64,000 nt of DNA. It comes from Fictibacillus sp. FJAT-27399 (lineage in GTDB: Bacteria > Bacillota > Bacilli > Bacillales > Fictibacillaceae). The notes beneath the pieces are model-generated. The model was not told the origin of the DNA, searched no databases, and worked only from the letters and a program-made list of their open reading frames with translations. Where the stretch lies: contig NZ_LMVC01000003.1 of the NCBI RefSeq assembly GCF_001510655.1, positions 62,001-126,000 on the forward strand. The letters run 5' to 3'. Positions 1-7,303 of the stretch are shown here, one piece after another. Each line of letters opens with the position of its first letter. Within the stretch, counting starts at the first letter, position 1. A program made the position numbers and the translations under genes.

Positions 1-1
1 A

Positions 2-367
2 TACTTGCTCGGATTGCGTGATGGCATGTGGGATGATGGACGAATCGGCGGAGGCGCTGTTCCAATCAAGACGGAAAAAGGCTGGCTTGAACTGTATCAC
101 GGTGCGACGAAAGACAACCGCTATTGCATGGGTGCCGTCCTGCTTGACCTCAACGAACCGTCCAAAGTCATCGCCCGTTCGGAGACTCCGATCCTTGAGC
201 CAGAAGCAGATTACGAAGTGAACGGCTTCTTCGGCAATGTCGTATTCTCGTGCGGGGCATTAGTGGAAGGGGATACCGTGAAGATGTATTACGGGGTGTC
301 AGATACCTCGATGGCGTGTGCGGAGCTGAGTTTGAGTGAGATTATGGCATCACTAACTGAAGTGTAA
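2..367 (+). CDS. GH130 family glycoside phosphorylase, C-terminal fragment
   Basis: This is the C-terminal end of a glycoside hydrolase family 130 protein, a family of inverting phosphorylases and hydrolases acting on beta-mannosides, usually in the cytoplasm. The frame is open from base 2, so the start lies outside the window and about 121 residues are visible. A GGGAVPIKTEKGWLELYHG block, an EVNGFFGNVVFSCG block and a late YYGVSDTSMACAELS block match the end of the GH130 propeller. The stop is followed after 8 bases by the terminator arm of a 246-bp repeat. The AraC regulator and dioxygenase at the far end of the window are unrelated. The exact substrate cannot be told from this part. Confidence 0.75.
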   Translation, partial: YLLGLRDGMWDDGRIGGGAVPIKTEKGWLELYHGATKDNRYCMGAVLLDLNEPSKVIARSETPILEPEADYEVNGFFGNVVFSCGALVEGDTVKMYYGVSDTSMACAELSLSEIMASLTEV

Positions 368-375
368 AGTAAAAA

Positions 376-621
376 GGGGCTGTCCAGAAAGTCGAAAATT
401 GACCTTCAGGCAGCCCCTTTTTGGCTTGAAAAATCTTCAATGAAAAGTTAATTGAAGTGGAAGATGCGAGACTCCTGCGGGACTAGCGTGACAGGTGAGA
501 CTCCCGCAGGCGCTAGCGCCAAAAAGTAGGCGTTCACGCCGGTAAGGCTCACCGCACGCCCCGCGGAAAGCGAGCAGCCTGGAACGGAAATCAACAGCTT
601 ACAGACTTCTTGGACAGCCCC
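376..621 (+). repeat. Terminator-armed 246-bp interspersed repeat, copy 1
   Basis: GC-rich repeat also found at 46692-46928, 54484-54788 and, inverted, at 62061-62306. The ends form an inverted repeat of about 18 bases (GGGGCTGTCC-A-GAAAGTC against GGGGCTGTCCAAGAAGTC read from the other end). The left 50 bases also fold alone: GGGGCTG pairs with CAGCCCC with further internal pairs, followed by a T run, which is a good intrinsic terminator for the GH130 gene ending 8 bases before. The middle has more stems, for example CCTGCGGG with CCCGCAGG. The right end is 4 bases from the stop of the converging acetyltransferase. I see no target-site duplication and no transposase. It may be a MITE-like or REP-like element. 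Confidence 0.85.
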
Positions 622-625
622 ACTT

Positions 626-1159
626 TCATTTAACGAATTTATACATAAGAATATCATCAACATAGTCATTTTCATTCATCTTAAACTCTTTAATTTTACG
701 GCCTTCTTCAATGAACCCCATCTTTTTGTACAGTGAGATTGCCCTATGATTCGTTGAGAAAACCCCTAAACTTGCCTTCTCGATCAAAGGATTTTTCTCT
801 GCCCAGTCTAATAAAGCTTTTAGCAGCATACTTCCAATTCCCATTTCTCTGTAACCTTTGCTGATCATCATCCCTAAAGAACCTGTATGAGACAATCGCT
901 TTCTATTCGGGGCAGCTTGAAATACGATCCAGCCAAGAACTTCACCATCTCTTTCAGCGACAATTAAGGTTTCATTTTCATTCTCCAATAGGCTTTGTAC
1001 CCATTCTTTTTGTTGAGATGACGTTTTATTAAACTCTTCGGATAACGAAATCAGATACTCGCCTTCGGATACGACGGACCTCTGTATGTCTAAAATGGCC
1101 TCGGCATCCTCAATTTTTCCAGTACGAACAACGTAACTAATATCTTTGGAAATGGACAA
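626..1159 (-). CDS. GNAT family N-acetyltransferase
   Basis: An acetyl-CoA-dependent GNAT acyltransferase, substrate unknown. The fold shows in order: an N-terminal VRTGKIEDAEAILDI segment, an LIVAERDGEVLGWIVF strand pair, the acetyl-CoA pyrophosphate loop GYREMGIGSMLL (R-x-x-G-x-G/A type), and the closing ASLGVFSTNHRAISLYKKMGF strand, typical of RimI/RimJ-like and phosphinothricin-type members. I place the start at the TTG at 1159 because GGGGGAG lies 6 bases before it; the frame also extends to a TTG at 1174 that has no ribosome site. About 177 residues, normal for the family. It converges on the repeat element, whose end lies 4 bases past the stop. Confidence 0.85.
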   Translation of the reverse strand: MSISKDISYVVRTGKIEDAEAILDIQRSVVSEGEYLISLSEEFNKTSSQQKEWVQSLLENENETLIVAERDGEVLGWIVFQAAPNRKRLSHTGSLGMMISKGYREMGIGSMLLKALLDWAEKNPLIEKASLGVFSTNHRAISLYKKMGFIEEGRKIKEFKMNENDYVDDILMYKFVK

Positions 1160-1246
1160 CGATATCTCCCCCAAATAGAATATTTAGTTACTATTCCATC
1201 TCTCTTTATAAAATCCTTCCTGCCGAATTAAAATGCAAAGGCAGTA

Positions 1247-1315
1247 ATTCTCGAACCTGAAGCAGAAGTGAACGGCTTCTTCGGCAACTGGGCTTCAGGA
1301 AGTAAACGAAAGTAA
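1247..1315 (+). pseudogene. Remnant of a GH130 coding sequence
   Basis: A short stretch reads ILEPEAEVNGFFGN and then runs into unrelated sequence and a stop at 1313. The same peptide with two extra residues (ILEPEADYEVNGFFGN) is encoded at about 190-236 in the GH130 gene, and the DNA of the two stretches is closely similar. No start codon or ribosome site belongs to it. The simplest reading is a relic of a second GH130 copy or of a local duplication, now separated from the parent by the acetyltransferase gene. The rest of 1175-1431 shows nothing else I can name. Confidence 0.55.
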
Positions 1316-1431
1316 ATAACAAGAAATTTTCTTAATATAAGGTAATTCTTCAAAAATATGATTCGCAAATGATAGTTTAGGTGTAAAATTATTCAGATAC
1401 AATTTAATAGTCATCAGGGGGAATACAGACG

Positions 1432-2436
1432 ATGTTTACTTTTTTTACAACCATTAGTGTTATGGTTGGAATATTATTCTTATTTTTAGCTATTAAAGCT
1501 TATATGGGTGACAATGGGTTTATGAAATGGGTAGGTTATATGATTCTATCCTTTGTTATTGCCTTCATTTTTTCATGTATGAGCATCAGTACAGTGCCGG
1601 TAAGTGGAACAGATCATAAACAGGCTTCCAAGAAAGAGGTGAAGCCTGTGAAAAAGAAAACCTTATATATAAAGCAAGAGCAGGTGATCTATGATAAAGC
1701 TAAAGATACCGTTGTGTTTTCTGGAAAAACGAATTTAAATGACGGCACAGAGGTCGGTGTTGGTATTGAAGACAAAAATACAGATGAAACGTATGGTGGC
1801 GGTGGTAAAGTTAAAGACGGAAAATTCACTGTAAATATGGGGGAAGAATATTACCTTATCGAAAATGGAAACTATGAGGTATCCGCAACTGTTTATGTTG
1901 ATACAGCAAATAACCTGAAGTTTCCGGAAAAATACGGTCATTACGATACATTCCATCAAAATTATCAAGTATCAAAGGGCGAGATTGTTCCTGATGGCAA
2001 GCATTATGATATCGAGTTTTCACATTTGGGTAAAATAAAAATAACAAATGCCCATACGAAAGAAGAAGTAGAAATGTATGATGAAAACCTTAAAAAGCAG
2101 GAAGAGCAAGAAAGAAAGCAAAGTGCCAAAACGATACGGTACGGCGAACTGGAGAAGAATCCAGATACTTTTAAAGGGGATTTTGTTAAATTCCAAGGTC
2201 AAATTGTTCAAATAATGGAGAAAAATGGCTCCACTGAGTTCCGTTTAGCCGTTACGAAAGCTTCTTATGGTTATGATATTAATGATATAGTCTATGTAAC
2301 CTACTCGGGCACAACACCTTTTATAGAAGATGATACAGTTACAGTGTATGGGACGATTGAAGGTTCTTTAACCTATAAATCCCAGGCTGGCTTTGAAATT
2401 ACCGTCCCACATTTAGAAGCGGAAACGGTTGAGTAA
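1432..2436 (+). CDS. Membrane-anchored protein of unknown function with OB-like C-terminus
   Basis: I do not recognise a named family over the whole length (334 residues). Two hydrophobic segments lie at about residues 5-22 and 34-52, the second running into a CMSIS stretch that could be a membrane exit. A Lys-rich linker follows, then a beta-rich region at about 75-215 (VFSGKTNLNDGTEVGVGIED and NGNYEVSATVYVD) that looks like an extracytoplasmic beta-sandwich, a short Glu/Lys/Gln helix, and a C-terminal domain at about 235-330 (GDFVKFQGQIVQI ... DTVTVYGTIEGSLTY) of the kind seen in OB-fold tRNA_anti-like domains of Bacillus secreted proteins. AGGGGG lies about 11 bases before the ATG. It stands alone with its own terminator. 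Confidence 0.6.
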   Translation: MFTFFTTISVMVGILFLFLAIKAYMGDNGFMKWVGYMILSFVIAFIFSCMSISTVPVSGTDHKQASKKEVKPVKKKTLYIKQEQVIYDKAKDTVVFSGKTNLNDGTEVGVGIEDKNTDETYGGGGKVKDGKFTVNMGEEYYLIENGNYEVSATVYVDTANNLKFPEKYGHYDTFHQNYQVSKGEIVPDGKHYDIEFSHLGKIKITNAHTKEEVEMYDENLKKQEEQERKQSAKTIRYGELEKNPDTFKGDFVKFQGQIVQIMEKNGSTEFRLAVTKASYGYDINDIVYVTYSGTTPFIEDDTVTVYGTIEGSLTYKSQAGFEITVPHLEAETVE

Positions 2437-2452
2437 ATTACTTAACAAATGA

Positions 2453-2508
2453 AGGAGGCTGATCCTGATGCTCACATAAAATGAGTTTCGGGTGTCAGCC
2501 TCCTTTTT
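2453..2508 (+). terminator. Intrinsic terminator after the OB-like membrane protein gene
   Basis: A 10-bp perfect stem (AGGAGGCTGA with TCAGCCTCCT) is followed at once by TTTTT. It lies 17 bases after the stop of the gene at 1432-2436 and before the converging selO gene. Confidence 0.8.
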
Positions 2509-2535
2509 AGGATGTCTATTTAGCTTTAAACTAAA

Positions 2536-3999
2536 TCAAGTCCCGCAATACGTCTTATAGCACTGCCCATCCTCCGGCGGCAGGCTGGAGTATTCAGCCT
2601 GTTCCGCTGTGTGCGCAAACGGGTTTGTAAGAACATTAAGAAGCTTTTCCATCACGCTGTAATCTTCCTGCTCTACAGCAGCATCCAACGCCTCTTCTAC
2701 TCGGTGGTTCCGAGGAATGACGGCAGGATTGCTGTCCTTCATCAACTGAAGGGAATCAGCCATTGATTCAGACTGCTTTTCCCGCCTTGCCTGCCATTTT
2801 TCCCGCCATTTAGTAAACTCCTGGTCATCGAAAAGAGCATGATCTTCCTTCCGATCGAAGGTTAAAGCGAGGAACGTATTGGTGTAGTCCGCACGGTGCT
2901 TTTCCATCAGAAAGAGCAATTCACCGATCAACGCTTCATCCTGCTTCTCTTCACCGAACAATCCGAGCTTGGCCTTCATTCCGTTCTGCCAGTGGTTATG
3001 AAACCACTCTTTAAATGTCGAAAGGGCATTCTCTGCCAGCTCGATGGCCTTCTCTTGTTCTTCATGCAGAAGGGGAAGCAGAGTTTCTGCAAACCGTGCA
3101 AGGTTCCATACTGCGATACTCGGCTGATTGCCATAGGCATAACGGCCCTGAATGTCGATGGAGCTGAAGACCGTTTTTGAATCAAAGGCATCCATAAAGG
3201 CGCAAGGGCCATAATCGATCGTTTCCCCGCAGATGGACATGTTGTCGGTGTTCATCACGCCATGGATGAAGCCAACCAGCTGCCATTGGGCGATCAGCTT
3301 GGCCTGGCGCTTGATCACTTCTTCAAGCAGGGTAAGATAAGGGTTTTCCTTTTTCTCGACCTCTGAAAAATGACGCTCCAGGGCATAGTCCGCCAATGCT
3401 TTAATGTCCGCAGGCTTACCCCAGTGATACCCATATTCAAAAGTGCCTACGCGCAGATGGCTCGAAGCCACACGGGTCATAATCGCACCGGGCAGTTCGG
3501 TCTCGCGATAGATGGGCTCACCGGTTGTTACTACAGCCAGACTGCGGGTGGTAGGGATGCCAAGTCCGTGCATGGCTTCACTGATGATGTATTCCCGCAG
3601 CATCGGTCCAAGTGCAGCCCGGCCATCGCCCCCGCGGGAGTACGGTGTTCTGCCGGATCCTTTAAGCTGGATATCAAACCGCTCACCATTCGGAGTCAAT
3701 TGCTCACCGATGAGTAAAGCCCGGCCATCCCCCAGACGAGTAAAGTTGCCGAACTGATGACCGGCATAAGCCTGGGCGAGCGGCAAAGAGCCTTCCGGTA
3801 CCCGATTGCCGGCAAGTGCCTCAACTCCATCTTCAGCTCTTAGTGCATCAGCATTCAAGCCTAGCGATTCTGCCAAAGGTTGATTCAAAATGACAAGGTT
3901 TGGCGAGCGGACGGGATTTGGCTCGATCAAGGAAAAGAACAGCTCTGGCAGACGGGCATAACTGTTCTCCAGGTTCCATCCTGCTTTTTGATTCATCAT
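2536..3999 (-). CDS. selO: Protein adenylyltransferase SelO (YdiU family pseudokinase)
   Basis: SelO proteins have a protein-kinase fold with inverted ATP binding and transfer AMP to Ser, Thr or Tyr of target proteins, with a role in redox stress. The 487 residues are full length for bacterial members. Visible blocks are [17 protein letters not shown], the [19 protein letters not shown] glycine-rich loop, [12 protein letters not shown], and the metal/catalytic part [20 protein letters not shown] with the downstream GPCAFMD. The protein ends in Cys-Gly-Thr, so a cysteine holds the third-last position that is selenocysteine in human SELENOO. AAGGAG lies 8 bases before the first of two ATG codons. 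The dinB-type gene lies 51 bases upstream in the same direction, with a hairpin between them. Confidence 0.93.
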   Translation of the reverse strand: MMNQKAGWNLENSYARLPELFFSLIEPNPVRSPNLVILNQPLAESLGLNADALRAEDGVEALAGNRVPEGSLPLAQAYAGHQFGNFTRLGDGRALLIGEQLTPNGERFDIQLKGSGRTPYSRGGDGRAALGPMLREYIISEAMHGLGIPTTRSLAVVTTGEPIYRETELPGAIMTRVASSHLRVGTFEYGYHWGKPADIKALADYALERHFSEVEKKENPYLTLLEEVIKRQAKLIAQWQLVGFIHGVMNTDNMSICGETIDYGPCAFMDAFDSKTVFSSIDIQGRYAYGNQPSIAVWNLARFAETLLPLLHEEQEKAIELAENALSTFKEWFHNHWQNGMKAKLGLFGEEKQDEALIGELLFLMEKHRADYTNTFLALTFDRKEDHALFDDQEFTKWREKWQARREKQSESMADSLQLMKDSNPAVIPRNHRVEEALDAAVEQEDYSVMEKLLNVLTNPFAHTAEQAEYSSLPPEDGQCYKTYCGT

Positions 4000-4015
4000 A
4001 AAAAAAACTCCTTTT

Positions 4016-4047
4016 TAAAAAGTGGCCATGGACTGTTCATGGCCATT
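4016..4047 (-). terminator. Hairpin between the DinB gene and selO
   Basis: On the minus strand TGGCCATG pairs with CATGGCCA over a 7-base loop and is followed by CTTTTT, the form of an intrinsic terminator. It lies between the DinB stop (4051) and the selO ribosome site, so transcription from the DinB gene probably only partly continues into selO. Confidence 0.65.
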
Positions 4048-4050
4048 ATT

Positions 4051-4518
4051 TTAGGTTAGCTTCTTGATCACATTAATCCTCTCCAAATGCATGCCTTCAT
4101 GAAACAGGCAGCAGCTGAGAAACTCTTCAACAGTGGAGAGGTGCAGCCCCATGGATGTAGTATAGGGTTCTGTCTTTTCTTTTAACCGGTCCTTGAATGT
4201 GGATTCAATCCGGTCGATCTGATTTTCCATTAAATGCACGATCTCTGAAAGGTCTACCGGCATCTTTTGTCTGTTTTCCGGCTTCGTGCCAGGGCTGAAT
4301 AGCGACGGAAAAGACTCAGGCATGATCCAATCTTCCTTTTCCTTTACGAATTGAAAGGCATTTCTTTCGTGAATGAAATAAATATGTCCAAGATTCCACT
4401 TGATATGGTTGTTTAAAGGATCTGGGATGATCTCAGACCTTTCATCGTCGAGACCGGCAACCAATTTCAGCGTATTTGACCTGACAAAACGCAATTGATC
4501 AAAAAGATAAGAACCCAT
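4051..4518 (-). CDS. DinB/YfiT-fold putative metalloenzyme
   Basis: A 155-residue four-helix-bundle protein of the DinB superfamily, whose members hold a metal with three histidines and include thiol-dependent transferases and hydrolases. The two marks are NHIKWNLGHIYFIHE at about residues 37-51 and CCLFHEGMHLERI near the C-terminus, giving the usual histidine set. GGAGGCG stands 5 bases before the ATG. It lies just upstream of selO, separated by a terminator-like hairpin; a second, unrelated-looking DinB member is at 34038. The substrate cannot be told. Confidence 0.8.
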   Translation of the reverse strand: MGSYLFDQLRFVRSNTLKLVAGLDDERSEIIPDPLNNHIKWNLGHIYFIHERNAFQFVKEKEDWIMPESFPSLFSPGTKPENRQKMPVDLSEIVHLMENQIDRIESTFKDRLKEKTEPYTTSMGLHLSTVEEFLSCCLFHEGMHLERINVIKKLT

Positions 4519-4618
4519 ACAAACGCCTCCTCATGGATCGAGTTTTTCTTTTAGTCTAACACCAAAAGCCGGGGGACCATAACGTTAGTACTTAAATAAA
4601 CGTTGTTTCGATCCAATG

Positions 4619-4644
4619 GTTTAGTTTTTTTCAAAAGGGGGTAC
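4619..4644 (+). promoter_or_regulatory. Sigma-B-like promoter of the YflT-type stress gene
   Basis: GTTTAG (4619-4624), a 14-base spacer and GGGTAC (4639-4644) fit the sigma-B consensus GTTTAA N12-15 GGGTAT. It ends 26 bases before the TTG start of a general stress gene, a family known to belong to the sigma-B regulon in Bacillus subtilis. Motif and gene type support each other. Confidence 0.7.
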
Positions 4645-4670
4645 TTTTTGTCCTGAGGAGGCTGATTTAA

Positions 4671-5012
4671 TTGAATCCTAAATTTAAAATATTCCACAAT
4701 GATGAACATATGAGTGAATCGATTGACAAGCTTAGAAACAATGGAATTCGAGATGATGATATTTACATTCTTGCTCATGACAATGATCATGTCAGACGCG
4801 ACAGGAAGGAAACAGATGCCAATAAGATTGGGGTAAACGTCACTGGGTTAGGCACTGCGACGAGAAATGTGTTCAAAAGCAAAGGTGATAAATTAAGGTC
4901 CAAAATGACGGAAATTGGATTTGACCAATCAAAGGCTGAACAACTAGAAGAAGAATTAGACAAGGGAAAAGCGTTATTAGTTGTAACCAATCAAGATGAA
5001 GTTCATTTTTAA
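4671..5012 (+). CDS. General stress protein, YflT family
   Basis: A 113-residue protein of the heat-induced stress protein YflT family (GSP17M-like). The N-terminal half carries the family pattern of a short strand, a helix with LRNNGIRDDDIYILAHDND, and a hinge; the C-terminal half is a charged amphipathic helix (FKSKGDKLRSKMTEIGFDQS) and a last strand ALLVVTNQ. The start is TTG, chosen because GAGGAGG lies 9 bases before it. A sigma-B-like promoter ends 26 bases upstream and an intrinsic terminator follows, so this is a one-gene transcript. The molecular role of the family is not known. Confidence 0.85.
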   Translation: MNPKFKIFHNDEHMSESIDKLRNNGIRDDDIYILAHDNDHVRRDRKETDANKIGVNVTGLGTATRNVFKSKGDKLRSKMTEIGFDQSKAEQLEEELDKGKALLVVTNQDEVHF

Positions 5013-5038
5013 TGCATGAAATCTACCTCTGTTAGCAA

Positions 5039-5076
5039 GCAAAAAAGCAGAACTCCTATAGGAATTCTGCTTTTTT
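5039..5076 (+). terminator. Intrinsic terminator after the YflT-type gene
   Basis: AAAAAAGCAGAA and TTCTGCTTTTTT form a stem around a short loop, with T runs on both strands, so it may work both ways. It lies 27 bases after the stop at 5012. Confidence 0.8.
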
Positions 5077-5286
5077 GTACTAGAGCTTACGAAATGGTAG
5101 ATAAAAAGTAATTGGTGTCAGGCACCGGGCACCTTTACATTAACACTAACAAAACCAAATCCCTTATCGGCATGTAACGACAAATCTTTAGCTGTTTTTC
5201 TTGGGAAAATTGGATGAGCTCACCTCCATCATTCGACACTGAGATCTATCTATTTTCCCAATACATCTTTCCTAAATTATTAGCAA
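5077..5286. other. Gene-free stretch with a GGTGTCAGGCACC motif
   Basis: No gene is supported here. The only feature seen is GGTGTCAGGCACC followed by GGGCACC at 5114-5133, an imperfect palindrome of a kind I remember from several Bacillaceae genomes; a weaker form (GGTGCGGCCAGGCACC) recurs at about 5800. Confidence 0.4.
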
Positions 5287-5333
5287 AAACGTCCGATATA
5301 TAGATTATCAACCTTGATATAAGTTGATCTAAA
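5287..5333 (+). repeat. Direct repeat, copy 1 (decayed leader of the Cys/His-rich gene)
   Basis: The first 24 bases match 5511-5534 with one difference (AACGTCCGAT then ATAGATTATCAA). Weaker similarity continues to GATCTAAAC, which lines up with GATCTAAATG at the second copy, where the ATG of the Cys/His-rich gene lies. In copy 1 the start codon is gone. It precedes a 37-residue membrane peptide. Confidence 0.6.
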
Positions 5334-5374
5334 CGAGGTTACATATATTGAATTTAGGAATGGAGAAATGAGAG

Positions 5375-5488
5375 ATGATAGAAGAAATCGGTTTTTTTAA
5401 AGGTTGTATGTGGGGGCTGGGATTATCACTCCCGATATGGGCCTTAGTAATCATTGCTGCGATATACATCAATCGTGCAGCGGTATAA
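5375..5488 (+). CDS. Small single-pass membrane peptide, 37 aa
   Basis: An ATG frame of 37 residues (MIEEIGFFKGCMWGLGLS to NRAAV). Residues about 14-32 form one hydrophobic helix (WGLGLSLPIWALVIIAAIY), with acidic residues before it and Asn-Arg after it. GGAG lies some 10 bases before the ATG. It lies between the two direct repeats and next to a phage-like Cys/His-rich gene. No family is recognised; it could be a small regulator, a toxin-like peptide or a relic. Confidence 0.45.
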   Translation: MIEEIGFFKGCMWGLGLSLPIWALVIIAAIYINRAAV

Positions 5489-5510
5489 ATTTTGGTAAAT
5501 AATTTACAGT

Positions 5511-5560
5511 AACGTCCGATAAATAGATTATCAAGGGAGTTTAAGGTGATGATCTAAATG
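5511..5560 (+). repeat. Direct repeat, copy 2 (leader and start of the Cys/His-rich gene)
   Basis: Second copy of the 24-base AACGTCCGAT...ATTATCAA motif, followed by an AAGG ribosome site and the ATG of the next gene. Because it contains a translation start, the repeat most simply reflects a duplicated 5' region; a shared operator or promoter is the other reading. Confidence 0.6.
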
Positions 5561-5779
5561 AAGACATGCAAGATAAAAGAGTGTAACAAAAAAGTTGCAG
5601 CCAGGGACCTCTGTCACATGCATTATAAAAGGTGGGCAAGACATGGAAATCCGGAGATAACAAAAGTAATTAATGTTTGCCAAATGATAGGCTGTGAAAA
5701 ACCGCACTTTTGTAAAGGATACTGTGAGAGCCACTACCGGCATATGCGCAGGCAGATCATAAAGCAGGCAACTCCATAA
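5558..5779 (+). CDS. Small Cys/His-rich zinc-binding protein, phage-type
   Basis: A 73-residue basic protein with two similar metal-binding units. Unit 1 is CKIKECNKKVAARDLCHMHY followed by KRWARHGNP; unit 2 is CQMIGCEKPHFCKGYCESHY. Each has a C-x4-C pair followed by a C-x2-H pair, and CxxHYxRWxRHG is the pattern of small zinc modules in phage HNH-type endonucleases and related DNA-binding proteins. No HNH catalytic motif is present, so a DNA- or RNA-binding adaptor is more likely than a nuclease. An AAGG site precedes the ATG, which lies inside the second direct repeat. Confidence 0.65.
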   Translation: MKTCKIKECNKKVAARDLCHMHYKRWARHGNPEITKVINVCQMIGCEKPHFCKGYCESHYRHMRRQIIKQATP

Positions 5780-5883
5780 AAGAACATAATAAAAGAAGGT
5801 GCGGCCAGGCACCTCCTAAACGTTTTATGTCCAACTTCGTTTCATTCAACGGTTAAATGGTAATACTGGATATAAAGATTCTT

Positions 5884-6186
5884 TTACTTCCACTTCTTCA
5901 TTTTAGCCCTTAAGACATCTTTAACTTCGTCCATTTCTGCATCACTTAAACTTTCAAATTGACCCTGATATTTGGCAATAAAAAAGGTGCTGGCAGGCGC
6001 CTTTTTATTGTATGTGAGGTCATATCCTTCATCAATATTGCACAAAATTTTATAACGCTGCTGATGAAAACTTAAGATATCGACTGGACCGCCTACGATT
6101 TCCTCAAACTTTTTAGTTGTATTGGGGATTGAAGTAATGTGCGGTCTTTTTTTGGGCATGATCATGACTACTTGAATATCCGACAT
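5884..6186 (-). CDS. DUF3846-like protein, phage or plasmid type
   Basis: A 100-residue protein. The NTTKKFEEIVGGPVDILSF segment in the middle resembles the core of DUF3846 proteins, small proteins carried by phages, plasmids and genomic islands with no known function. The start is set at the ATG at 6186 because GGGAGG lies 7-8 bases before it; the frame extends five codons more to an ATG without a ribosome site. It faces the Cys/His-rich gene, and together they look like a small mobile-element remnant. Confidence 0.6.
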   Translation of the reverse strand: MSDIQVVMIMPKKRPHITSIPNTTKKFEEIVGGPVDILSFHQQRYKILCNIDEGYDLTYNKKAPASTFFIAKYQGQFESLSDAEMDEVKDVLRAKMKKWK

Positions 6187-6565
6187 AATGTTTCCTCCCA
6201 TAGACCTAAAATTTGGTGATAATTGTTTTGTTCATTAAACCATATTTCCTAGTAAAAGGAAATATGTTCCCTAAAATAAGACAAAAAGTTACACAGACTG
6301 AACGCATATCCTTTAGTAGTATAAAGCTTTTGCTAAATAATGAAAAGAGGAATACTAGTTTACTGGTTTACCACCCATCACAAGGGATGAAATTATTTCC
6401 TATAGAGTATTTATATGTAACTGGTAACAGCAGTCTATAGACCCATAGTTATCTCAAAATAACATTAACTTATAAATTTTTACAAAAAATCTTAATTCAT
6501 GTCTTTATCTGCCAAATTACTGTGCTATAATACATCGTATGTAAATTTTTACTTTGGAGGGTGCT
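6187..6565. other. Promoter region of the exopolysaccharide locus
   Basis: A 75-codon frame (6213-6440) exists here but has no ribosome site or family and is not called. The useful part is the last 50 bases, with the extended -10 promoter given separately and a GGAGG ribosome site before the first capsule gene. The long AT-rich stretch before it probably holds regulatory sites I cannot name. Confidence 0.4.
6523..6531 (+). promoter_or_regulatory. Extended -10 promoter of the exopolysaccharide operon
   Basis: TGCTATAAT is a perfect TATAAT with an upstream TG at the extended -10 position. No good TTGACA lies 16-18 bases upstream, which fits an extended -10 promoter. The first ATG of the operon is 35 bases downstream. 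Confidence 0.6.
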
Positions 6566-7282
6566 ATGGAAGAAACGATTAGTTTAAAAGATATATATCA
6601 AACGATTAGAAAACGGCTGCTGATCATTGTATTCATTACAATCGTGGCTGTAGCCATAAGTGGAGTGGTTTCCTATTTCGTATTAACCCCTGTCTACCAA
6701 TCTTCCACACAGATTCTTGTCAACCAGGAAAAATCAAATAAAAACGGTCCAGATTACAATCAAGTTCAAACCAATGTTCAGATGGTCAATACGTACAGTG
6801 TGATTATAAAAAGTCCAGCCATTCTTTCTAAAGTCATCAATAACCTTAATCTAAATACAACGGTTGAAGGTCTCACCAATAAACTCACGATTAACAGTGA
6901 ACAGGAATCACAGGTATTTAACGTAACAGTTCAAGACCCCGATCCGGCCATGGCGGTCAAAATTGCCAACAACATTGCTGATACTTTCAAGGATGAAATA
7001 CCTTCCATCATGAATATAAATAACGTAAGTGTCTTGTCCAAAGCGGAACTGAAAGAGAATCCATCTCCAGTCAAACCAAATCCAATGCTGAACATGGCGA
7101 TTGCACTGGTTGTCGGATTGATGACAGGTGTAGGACTTGCCTTCTTACTAGAATACCTCGATAACACGCTGAAAACAGAACAGGATATCGAAAATTTCCT
7201 CGAACTGCCGGTGCTAGGAACGATACCGAAAATGACCGCAAACGAAGAGAAAGATCCATCATATCGAAGAAAAGCAGTATAA
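6566..7282 (+). CDS. Wzz/CapA-type polysaccharide co-polymerase and kinase modulator
   Basis: A 238-residue membrane protein that sets polymer length and activates the partner tyrosine kinase. Residues about 18-40 and 174-194 are the two membrane helices; between them lies the extracytoplasmic Wzz domain (STQILVNQEKSN ... NVQMVNTYSVIIKSPAIL). The end of the domain has the KENPSPVKPNPMLNMAIA proline-rich motif typical of the family, and the cytoplasmic tail (EQDIENFLELPVLGTIP) is the kinase-activating segment. The start is the ATG at 6566, five bases after GGAGG, not the TTG at 6554. First gene of the capsule locus. Confidence 0.92.
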   Translation: MEETISLKDIYQTIRKRLLIIVFITIVAVAISGVVSYFVLTPVYQSSTQILVNQEKSNKNGPDYNQVQTNVQMVNTYSVIIKSPAILSKVINNLNLNTTVEGLTNKLTINSEQESQVFNVTVQDPDPAMAVKIANNIADTFKDEIPSIMNINNVSVLSKAELKENPSPVKPNPMLNMAIALVVGLMTGVGLAFLLEYLDNTLKTEQDIENFLELPVLGTIPKMTANEEKDPSYRRKAV

Positions 7283-7303
7283 ATACTGTAGGAGGAACGA
7301 CCA

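Noticed and set aside
448-675. Minus-strand frame across repeat copy 1, with similar frames at 46339-46884, 54300-54809 and 62022-62234
   Set aside because: The similar peptides (VCKLLISVPGCSLSAGRAVS) come only from the repeated DNA; the frames have no ribosome sites and different ends. They are the repeat read as protein.
6213-6440. 75-codon frame upstream of the capsule locus
   Set aside because: No ribosome site, no family, unusual composition; it lies in the upstream regulatory region.
6554-6565. TTG at 6554 as start of the Wzz-type protein
   Set aside because: It overlaps the GGAGG ribosome site, which is correctly spaced for the ATG at 6566.
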